Of a stretch of 64,000 nucleotides of DNA, positions 56,444 through 64,000 are shown one piece after another (the stretch's first letter is position 1; each line of letters opens with the position of its first letter). Source of the stretch: Taxawa tesnikishii (nom. ined.). Lineage: Eukaryota; Ascomycota; Dothideomycetes; Dothideales. The stretch covers positions 1,488,001-1,552,000 of the forward strand of contig JAPDRO010000001.1 of assembly GCA_030247885.1 (NCBI GenBank), given 5' to 3'. The translations under genes were made by a program, and so were the position numbers. The notes under the pieces were generated by a model. The model had not been told where the DNA came from and did not search any database. It worked only from the letters and a program-made list of their open reading frames with translations.

Positions 56444-57145
56444 TGTGTATCTAGAGGTTTAGCCCTGAGTGGCAGCGGGTGCAGTTGATGTAATCGCAGC
56501 AGAGATTGAAGAAGAGATTCGTTACTGCGTAGTCAATGTAGGGACAGAGAGAGCTGGGGATCGTGAGGAACGGGAGGAATGGGAGAAGAACTGAGTCCAA
56601 ACACGATAGCCGACCTTCCCAGGTAGCATCGGCAAGAGCAATGCTAATATACTAGAGAACAACACAGGCTGTAGACGGTCGCTAGCAGTACTACAGTGCC
56701 CTCTGCGCGTGTGCAGTTGAGGCGCGCTACCGGTTTGAACACGGCGCAAGGAGGGGCATGACACGAGCGGCATGGTTGAGTCGGTATGGCTGACCGTCCC
56801 ACTTGCTGCTCCTTCGGTGCTTTGGTCGAGGCCAGCGCCGCATCGATGTGACGTCCTGGGACAGGAAGCTCTCTCCGTGTTCCAAATCCGGTTAACCTTA
56901 CGGTTGATACTCGGCTTCCGGCAAACGGATGCGGGGCGGATAATGTCAGATGTGCTGGTTCCTAGGGCGAAGGTTCTGGATGAAAGCACTGGCACAAACT
57001 TCCTTTACGAGGGAGTCGCATCGAAGCACACAAAAACAAGAAGCGCTGTTTGGGTATCTAACGAAGATCTAGAAACACAGGCGAAGAAAAGCAGCCTTGC
57101 CATTGGCGCTGCTGGAGGCCGACCGGCAGTTCTTCCGTACTATGC
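56444..57145. other. Intergenic, no gene seen
   Basis: About 700 bases between the beta-mannosidase start and the thaumatin-like stop, both on -. No conserved frame. Beta-mannosidase promoter presumably within 56444-56800. Confidence 0.45.
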
Positions 57146-58372
57146 TCACGCAAAGGACACGAACGAAGCTGCCACCAAGCTCAACAGGACTGCCGTGACC
57201 GTGATCATGGACATTCGGACGTCAAGAATCGGGATTCTTAATGAGCCGCCTGAGCCAGAGACATGACCAGTGTTCTGCAACTGGCTTTCCTGGTTGCCCT
57301 TGGTGGCGAGGATATTGGTACTCCTTCCTCCCGGGCAGAAGACCACCTCAAAGCCTGCTCCGGAAGGGATGATGAAGGTAGAGGATTGATCGTCGTACGC
57401 GTAGCTGTATGCATCCGGACACACAGACTTTGCGGCCTTGGCGTAGTAGTTCGGGTTGCAAGAGTTCGGAGAGTTGTACTTGCCATTGCAGCAGTATTGG
57501 TCCTCGTTGTACTTCGCGCAGGCGGAATAGCAAGGGTTAAATGGAGGACGTGCGATGTTGGTATCGGGATAGGGATAAACGCCATCACCAGGGCTACTGG
57601 GAGGGCTCACCTGCAGATCCCATGGACACCAGTCCGCCACATCGGAAGAACTGACTTTGGTGTCAAACGGAAGAGGAAACGAAGAGTTTGTACCCAGGAA
57701 GATCTGTGACCCCTGTCCGCTGTACGGATTGAAGTTGGAGCCCGCAAGGTCACCCACGCTGGCAACACACGAAGGATTCGTCAAGTTGGGAGGAATGTCG
57801 TCCAGTGAGGAATTGCCATGAGGGACGAGTACAATCGCCATTGGGAGGTTGTAGCCATCAACGAGAGAAACGTCGTAGTACGTCTGACCGTCGCCGGCAT
57901 CGAGTGTAAACTCGGCGAGCGTGACTGGAGTGTTGCCCTGGACAAGTCAGACCAGGTCCAACAAGATATTGGATGCTCTCAAAACTTGCCGTCACCTGGC
58001 ACTCGACTGCACCGTTGCAATCACCCGTCCCACACGCAGTGGAAGACGATTTCCCGCCTCCCCGTTGTTGTTGAAAGTGCAATTGGTCCTTCCCCAGACA
58101 CGACCCTGCCAATCCGAGGACACCGTTTGGGACATGTTTGAGCCGGATGAGAGCTCAAAGCCGCTGCTTTGCGGGCCGTTGCCGCTCTGAGTGATGATGC
58201 CAGGATAGACAGTGTCGGCGCAGTAGTTCGTCACAACCAGCGGAGTATTGTTGCTACCGTTACTTTGGCGGGATGTGAGCTTCAGCTTCATGTGATGGAT
58301 TGCATCTACGCCGAAGGGGCCAGCAGCCAGAACAGGCAGGCAGTACTTCATCGCGGATCCAAGATAAGGCAT
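57146..58372 (-). CDS. Thaumatin-like/osmotin-fold secreted protein, probably GPI-anchored
   Basis: Two exons, 58372-57990 and 57937-57146, joined by a GC-AG intron (donor GCAAGT). The start may be 58372 (MPYLGSAMKY) or the internal MKYCLPVLAAGPFGV at 58351, which is the better signal peptide. Body: VVTNYCADTVYPGI, FELSSGSNMSQTVSSDWQGRVWGR, CTFNNNGEAG then KSSSTACGTGDCNGAVECQVT, TLAEFTLDAGDGQTYYDVSLVDGYNLPM, and many Cys residues (QYCCNGKYNSPNSC, CPDAYSYAYDD). This is the thaumatin fold with multiple disulfides. The C-terminus is a hydrophobic tail (MITVTAVLLSLVAASFVSFA) behind a Ser/Gly-rich omega region, so GPI anchoring is likely. One break at CCC 58053-58055 (coding G3 where G4 is needed, NGEAGKSSS). 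Confidence 0.88.
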
Positions 58373-58995
58373 TGTATCCCAACAGCAGCGGTATATCGTA
58401 GGCTTGTAAGTGGTGAGGCTCGTAAAGCGTAAGTAGTGGGCTGTTTAGTAGATGGTCATACAAGGCCTAGCTGGCGGTGTCCATAAACCAGGTGATGGGT
58501 TAGGGATATATGTGTCGGAGGTGGGTAGGTTCAGCAGTAGGCTCGCTACTACTAGCCGAATTGTGATAGGAATGGTTGCGCGCAGATGAGAGAAAGTTGG
58601 AATGGTGATAGAGCTTTAAAGCGCGCAGCTGCTCCATAGCCGTCGGCAGTGGTTGCATTGCAAAACAGGGAAGTGCTTTGGGCGATCATCGCAACTGAGT
58701 AGGAACAGGCGCCTGTTAGATGAAGCTGCAGATGCGACATGAAACAAGATCAACATTGACGTCAGCCGATGCCCGTGCACGTTGTCTGGTCCCTGATATC
58801 AATATGTATGTCAATATCACGTGGGGAGCGGCGGAGCCCCACTCGAGCCAACCCCGTATCGACTTCCTTCCACTTTGGGCTAAGCACACCCGCTCTCCCT
58901 GTGCAGCCCCAAACGAGACGAGTCTTGATAGCAACTTCAAGGACAACACTAACACCACATCAGGTCGCCGGAACAGCACGTTCCGTACAAGTACG
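58373..58995. other. Divergent spacer
   Basis: About 620 bases between the thaumatin-like start (-) and the M24 peptidase start (+). No gene seen; shared promoter region. Confidence 0.4.
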
Positions 58996-60914
58996 ATGCA
59001 GGATGTCGTTGACCAGCAACGTGTACAGCATGAGCCAGCAAGCCTCCATGTCCACTTGAAGACATCTACTTCACTCGATAAGTATCCCGGTAAGATCCTG
59101 GTGTCCCCGTTGGTAAGGTCGTACCACTCACTTCACTATAGCCAGAGAACATGCCCGGAGAGTTGTAGACGAGTTACCAGAGGACCTATCAGACAAGCTA
59201 TCAGACGAGTTATTAGAAGAGCTACCAGAAGAGCTACCGATCAATGAAGGTCTGATATACTTACCCGGGGCCCCTACACGTGATCTTGAGGATAGCGACC
59301 AGCCGCGACCCCTGCGTGAGTACAAGCATGCTAATCAGTGCGAGAGAGAAGCAGAGGTGGTACTAAGAGTGTGAAGGCCAAAGAAGATACTTTGCATATC
59401 TGACCGGCTGCGATGAGGCAGACTGCCACGTCACATACGACATTGCCTCTGAGAAGCTGATTTTATGGCTCCCACCCATCGATCCGCGTCGCGCCATGTG
59501 GGTAGGAAGAGGTTCTACTGTAGAAGAGGCCAGGGAGAAGTACGATGTTGACGAAGCAGCCTACTCAGACAGTCTTGAGATGTACATCCAGAGTTTTCTC
59601 AAGTCCGGCCACGGTAAGGTGTACGTACTGCATCCTGACCAGGTACCCGCCGTGTGCGAGGGCTCCCCACGCCTAGACTTTGATGAGCTAGGTCCTGCCA
59701 TTGATTATTGTCGGGTAGTGAAAGACAGCCACGAGATCGCACTGATCCGGAAAGCGAACGAGATCAGTACGCAGGCACACACTCAGGTACTTCGCAATAT
59801 ACGAAAGTTGAACAACGAAGCCCAAGTAGAAGCCATGTTTCTCGAGGTTTGCGTATCAAACGACGCCAAACATCAAGCATACGAGATCATCGCGGGTTCT
59901 GGGGATAATGCGAGCGTGCTTCACTACGTCAAGAACAATGAGCCTTTTGGAGACCGACAGCTCATGTGCTTAGATGCAGGGGCTGAGTGGCAATTGTATG
60001 CCAGCGACGTCACTCGAACCTTTCCTCTCTCAGGGTACTGGCCGTCTCAGGAAGCCAAAGATATCTACCATTTGGTTGAGCGTATGCAGACGCGTTGCTT
60101 AAACTACCTTGGGCCGGAAAAGCGCTTCGTTAACGCGCACTATCTCGCCCATGCAACGGCTCTCCAAGGCCTGCTGGAACTTGGCATTCTGCGTGGATCC
60201 TACGCGGAAATATTCGAAGCCGGGACTCAAATGGCTTTCTTCCCTCATGGCTTGGGGCATCATCTAGGGCTAGAGGTGCATGATGTTCCGCCCAGGCCAA
60301 GCAACGAACCAGCTGTTGAAGAAGTTGATCAGGAGATGCTTTTCAGAGCAACGAATAGCGACCGGCAGGATTGTCAAATGCGGTTGATCATGCTGGAGGA
60401 AGAGAGCAACAGGATACGACTCCTTAGCGCAAAACTGGAACTGGATCGCTGTGTGGAGGATTTGAAACCTCATCTCGACAACAATGCTGACATGGTCGAC
60501 CACGCTGAGTGTCTCAGGACGCTGGGGCAATCGACTTTACAACTGGATCCCAACGCACACCTCTGTCAGTTCAGCGCTCCTATATTGGAACCTGGTATGG
60601 TAGTTACAGTGGAGCCCGGAATGTGAGTGAAACAAAGGATCAGAACGGATCCTTGCTCTGCGTTTTGACTCCCTCTCTCGAACTGATATTGACTTGCTTC
60701 CAGCTACTTCAACCGCTATGCTCTGGAACAGATCTATCTCAAGAGTCCAAAGCATTCCAAGTTCATCAACAAGGAGGTTCTCGATCGATACATGGGAGTT
60801 GGAGGTGTACGCATAGAAGACGACATCCTAATCACGGAGCAAGGCTGGGAGAACTTGACGACGGCACCAAAGGGAGAAGAGGCCCTTCGCATCATTCGCG
60901 GCGAGGCTTGGTAG
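58996..60914 (+). CDS. Xaa-Pro aminopeptidase/dipeptidase, PEPP type (peptidase M24B)
   Basis: Cleaves the bond before proline; needs two metal ions. Exons 58996-59089, 59142-59315, 59377-60622 and 60704-60914. The N-terminal domain has DKYPAREHARRVVDE, then RQRRYFAYLTGCDEADCHVTYDI and WLPPIDPRRAMW. Catalytic domain: metal Asp residues in LDAGAEWQLYASDVTRTFPLSG, His in GHHLGLEVHDVPP and Glu in VTVEPGIYFNRYALE and VRIEDDILITEQGWENLT. Two unusual features: an acidic Leu/Glu repeat encoded at 59180-59240 (LSDELLEELPEELP) and a long insert of about 80 residues between HDVPP and APILEPG (encoded about 60320-60575). About 570 residues. No frame break. Confidence 0.9.
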
Positions 60915-61444
60915 CGTCCGTGCAACTCACAGCAGTGAGGACAGTGTCATTCATGTGCCCATGGACTTTTTCTGGCAGTTGGGCAACAACGACAAGCTTG
61001 TATAACCCCACCTTTCGAGCGCACTTTGTGCGATCCCTAAGCTGCAATTCCTACCTTACCGTTACGATACTTTAGGCAGACTGTGAATCTACCGGATCGG
61101 AATGTTTCCGCGTCATCCTTCGCGGAACAAGCGATTCATGAACGTTTTCCCGCAAGGTACGGCAAGTTTGATGCCCCGCGACACGTCTCGAACGTGGGGC
61201 ACACTGTAAGCGTATGTATATGTAGGTATGCGCGCCCTTTCAACCACTCCAAGCTTCTGTTGATGCTTTCGTATATCTTGTCTTCTGACAAGAAAGACTA
61301 AGATCATCCACAAGACTCAAGGCAACATTGCCCTGATTGACTCCCACATTTCACACTCTATCTGTGTACCGCCAATAACCCAACAAAACCCATACTTCAC
61401 TTGATAACCTCCTCACACCCACTCTCGCCCGTTGATTGCGAGAG
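60915..61444. other. Intergenic, no gene seen
   Basis: About 530 bases between two + genes. A CA/CT-rich leader (61340-61430) precedes the next start, as is usual for fungal mRNAs. No other element recognised. Confidence 0.4.
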
Positions 61445-62510
61445 ATGTCATCGATCAGGAAGATCGGCTACATAGGCCTCGGCCATGCAGGTTACCCCCT
61501 CGCCGGTCTACTGCCAGCCGCTGGCTACCATCTCGTCGTCAGCGATGCCGACCCTTCGCGCGCCGCCAAATTCGCCCAAGAACATTCCAACACCACCGCC
61601 GCAGACGGCCCTTCGGCCTTCAGTGAAGTCGACCTCGTCATCACGATGCTGCCCAACGGAGCTATCGTGCGGGACGTCCTGCTTGGCTCCTCAGGAGCGG
61701 ATGGCGTAGCCAAGACCCTGAAGGACGGCTGCATCGTCGTGGACACGTCCAGTTCCAGCCCCTTCCACACGCGCTCGTTAGGTGAAGAGCTGTCCAAGCT
61801 CGGCAAGGACCTCGTCCTGATCGATAGCCCCATCACGCAGGCGTACGCGCACGCTTTGGAAAAGGGCGATGCCACTCTCATGGTTGGGTGTGATGATTCC
61901 GCAGCGCTTGAAAAGGCGATGCCGATTCTGAAAGTGCTGGGGAAGTACGTGTTCAAGATGGGCGGGCTGGGATCGGGCCATGCGATGAAGACGTTGAACA
62001 ACTACACCTCTGCCGGGAGCATTCTAGCGCTCTGTGATGCGCTGGTCGCGGGACAGAAGTTCGGGCTCAGTCCGCAGGTTATGCTGGATGTAATGAATGT
62101 GGGAACGGGGAGAAACTTCTCAACGGCAGAGGCGATGAGGACGGATGTGAGTAAACATCCGCGTTGTTCTTTCAATTCGGCTATTGCAACGCAATTGACG
62201 AAACGGTGCGGCAATCGTGGAGCGAAGGAAGCTGATTTGGTTACAGGGCTTGCCAAGAATCTATGACAGCGGTTATCAGCTCTCTCTGCTTGTCAAAGAC
62301 TTGAAGATAGCTAAGGAGGTTATCGAGTCTGTGGGTGTGCCATCACAACTCCCGGATCTAGCGATCAAGGAATTGTCGGACGCGCTGAGCGTTGCAGATG
62401 AGGGAGCTTGCCACACACAATGCTTGAAGGGATGGGAAAAGAAGGCTGGCATACAGCTGAAGAAGACGGAAGGGGAGCCGTCGCCTGCGCCGGGGTTGAA
62501 ATTGGATTGA
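61445..62510 (+). CDS. Beta-hydroxyacid dehydrogenase, 3-hydroxyisobutyrate dehydrogenase-like
   Basis: Exons 61445-62146 and 62247-62510, about 322 residues. The start MSSIRKIGYIGLGHAGYPLAG carries the NAD(P) motif GLGHAG; SEVDLVITMLPNG follows. The substrate-binding loop reads DSPITQAYAHALEKGDATLMVG (normally D-x-P-V-S-G-G), so this loop is variant. The catalytic Lys lies in GSGHAMKTLNNYTSAG and the helix RIYDSGYQLSLLVKDL follows. This family includes 3-hydroxyisobutyrate dehydrogenase (valine breakdown), tartronate semialdehyde reductase and others; the altered loop makes the exact substrate uncertain. No mitochondrial presequence is obvious. No frame break. Confidence 0.82.
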
Positions 62511-62686
62511 TGAATAGGATTCAGGAAACGTGTTTTCAGCGAATTTGAGGAAGACTGAGGTAATGAGAAAGAGTTGGGTCATATCAAGGGTTGTTCCAGT
62601 ATAGACAATGCCTCATGCCTGCCCTGCAGGCTTCGTGTATACGCCTGAAACGCCAGCCTGGTATCTCATGCATGCCGTTCCAGCCA

Positions 62687-63416
62687 TTAGAATTGATCTG
62701 CGATTGCGGTCAGTCCAGTCGTACCAGGTAGGACCATGCAAGGGGCCCAAACAAACCTAGGGTCATGCTCATGGAGACGTCGGTATTCTCCACCATTTTC
62801 GTAAACTCTTCGAAACTGATCTTTCCATCGCGGTCCAAATCAGCCTCCATGATGGTTTTGTCCACAATCTGCTGCAGCTGCTGATCCTTCAGATTGCTTC
62901 CGACCATCATCTTCAGCACTATGAACAGCTCGCCGTTGCTGATGTAGCCGTCCCGGTCGATGTCGTAAACCTTGAATGCGAAGCGCAACTTCTCTTCCTT
63001 GTTGCCCTTGGAGCTGAATGCGCTGAGTCCAGACACAAATTCTTGGAAGTCGACGTCGCCGCCACCGTCCTCGTCGAAGATAGCGATCATACGGGTTGCG
63101 AGTGGGTTCGAAGATACTTGTGGCAGGGAGAGGAACTCGTCGCGCTCGATTGTACCGGAGCCGTCCTGGTGCGGAACATGTTAGTTGCCGTAGCCGTAGC
63201 CGTTGCGCTGCGCTGGATGAATCGTGGGGAGTGGGTGGGTGGGCGGGCGTACTTTATCCAGTTTCATGAAACGCTTCCTCAGGCGGTCAACTTCCTCGCG
63301 GTCGACTGTTCGTTCGCTGCGTGAGTTGGGTAATTCGTGCGCTGTTAACGCTGAGGATGCTTACAATTGCTGCCCTGGACGAGGTTCTCGAGCATCTGTG
63401 AGTTGGCGTTACCCAT
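62687..63416 (-). CDS. CNB1: Calcineurin regulatory subunit B
   Basis: Ca2+-binding regulator of the calcineurin phosphatase, upstream of Crz1-type stress signalling. Exons 63416-63365, 63305-63253, 63165-62757 and 62697-62687. The start [17 protein letters not shown] has Gly2 for N-myristoylation. Four EF hands: in the stretch [39 protein letters not shown] and [13 protein letters not shown], each with the full set of Asp/Glu ligands. The last exon of 11 bases ends the protein TLDQF, the classic family end; without it the frame would read on to GLFGPLAW. About 174 residues, usual. No break. Divergent from the next gene. Confidence 0.95.
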
Positions 63417-63659
63417 GGCTGCGGTCGGTTGGAGTATATGGATATGGATAGGAGATATCTGTATGTATGTGTTCGGTTTCAGCTCAGTCGGAAAAGGTGT
63501 TGGTTGATCCTAAAGGGTCCAGGCGAGCAATCGTGTGGGGGCAGACGCCGTCATGTTCGGAAGCGGAAGTCGCGACCCGAACGAGCTTCGTCGCAGCTGG
63601 AGAGACCAAACGTCTACCTCTACATCTACACTACTACCGAATCGGAGAAGCAGCATTAC
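63417..63659. promoter_or_regulatory. Divergent CNB1/DUF1770 promoter region
   Basis: 243 bases between the divergent starts. Short and without recognisable element; it must serve both genes. Confidence 0.4.
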
Positions 63660-64000
63660 ATGTCAGCAGAAGATATGGACGACAACGTGCTCCAAATCGC
63701 CGAGACGATTCAGACGGCCTCGGTCAAGACCAACCCGTCACCAGCTCATGACCTCAATCCCTCCACTGCCGCATCCTACAAACAGCCCGTGCAATTCGAG
63801 TCATCACCGGATCCATCAGACGATCTGTCAGATGTGGAAGAAGATGAGATACCCCTTTCGGTGTTGCGGCCGACACCACGCAAGCCAAACCTCCCACCAT
63901 TGCCGGATTTGCGATTCGAGCAGAGCTACCTCGCAAGCATACAGAATGCCGATAGCTGGCAAAAGGTTGGATACATCACAATACGAGACCAGGTATGACG
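63660..64000 (+). CDS. DUF1770-type protein, first exon only (runs off window)
   Basis: Partial. The start is MSAEDMDDNVLQIAET (a second Met six codons on is also possible). The first 60 residues are disordered and acidic (DPSDDLSDVEEDEIPLS), then PNLPPLPDLRFEQSYLASI and GYITIRDQ, the conserved hallmark of fungal DUF1770 proteins, whose function is unknown. The exon ends at 63992 with donor GTATGA; the second exon lies outside this window. Assignment rests on the LPDLRFEQSYL motif. Confidence 0.72.

Noticed and set aside
56772-57266. 164-codon open frame on + overlapping the end of the thaumatin-like gene
   Set aside because: No recognisable domain; its 3' part is antisense to conserved coding sequence.
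1-64000. Search for transposons, retroelements and virus-like genes
   Set aside because: No reverse transcriptase, integrase, transposase or capsid motif, no long terminal or inverted repeats seen.
1-64000. Programmed frameshifting as an explanation for the broken frames
   Set aside because: The runs are spread across unrelated housekeeping genes with no common slippery heptamer or downstream structure; homopolymer under-calling explains them more simply.
1-64000. tRNA and rRNA genes
   Set aside because: I looked for B-box-like GGTTCGANNCC segments and paired acceptor stems and found none convincing; a covariance-model scan would be the decisive test.

Overview
This window reads as nuclear DNA of a filamentous ascomycete (Pezizomycotina). 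Genes are dense, lie on both strands and have short introns of about 40-140 bases with GTRNGT...YAG borders. Gene content is typically fungal: LEU4, DML1, PRP18, SPB4, COX15, TIM17, DPH2, calcineurin B, Zn2Cys6 and BTB proteins, and a GPI mucin. A Dothideomycete (Capnodiales/Mycosphaerellales-like) origin is my best guess from the style of the unknown genes, but no marker here proves it. I see no tRNA, rRNA, CRISPR, transposon or virus-like element.

Layout. 1-8.6 kb: LEU4 (-), a peroxisomal acyl-CoA thioesterase (-), an FMP52-like oxidoreductase (+), a secreted or membrane Cys-rich protein (+), and a two-domain flavin oxidoreductase (-). 9.3-17.6 kb: TIM17 (-) and DPH2 (+) diverging, an ARL3/ARFRP1 GTPase (-), an unknown multi-pass membrane protein (+), and a small heat shock protein (+). 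18-25.8 kb: two protein kinases in tandem (-), an alpha/beta hydrolase (+) and an MFS transporter (+). 27.2-29.7 kb: a large Ser/Thr-rich GPI-anchored wall protein (-), then 2.8 kb without genes. 32.4-47.3 kb: DML1, PRP18, a BTB protein, SPB4, COX15 and a second BTB protein. 47.5-64 kb: an NAD(P)-binding protein, a decayed GH78 alpha-L-rhamnosidase fragment, a Zn2Cys6 regulator, a GH2 beta-mannosidase, a thaumatin-like protein, a PEPP-type M24 peptidase, a beta-hydroxyacid dehydrogenase, calcineurin B, and the first exon of a DUF1770 protein.

Most genes are unrelated housekeeping genes. The one stretch with a shared theme is 48.5-58.4 kb, which holds carbohydrate-active and wall-related genes beside a Zn2Cys6 regulator.

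The most striking property is technical. In about ten genes the conserved protein runs through two or more frames, and nearly every break sits at a homopolymer one base shorter than the family alignment needs (most often C4 or G4 where C5 or G5 is expected). I count about 21 such places, essentially all contractions. Genes without such runs are intact, so this looks like homopolymer under-calling in the assembly rather than gene decay. No convincing new defence or mobile system was found.
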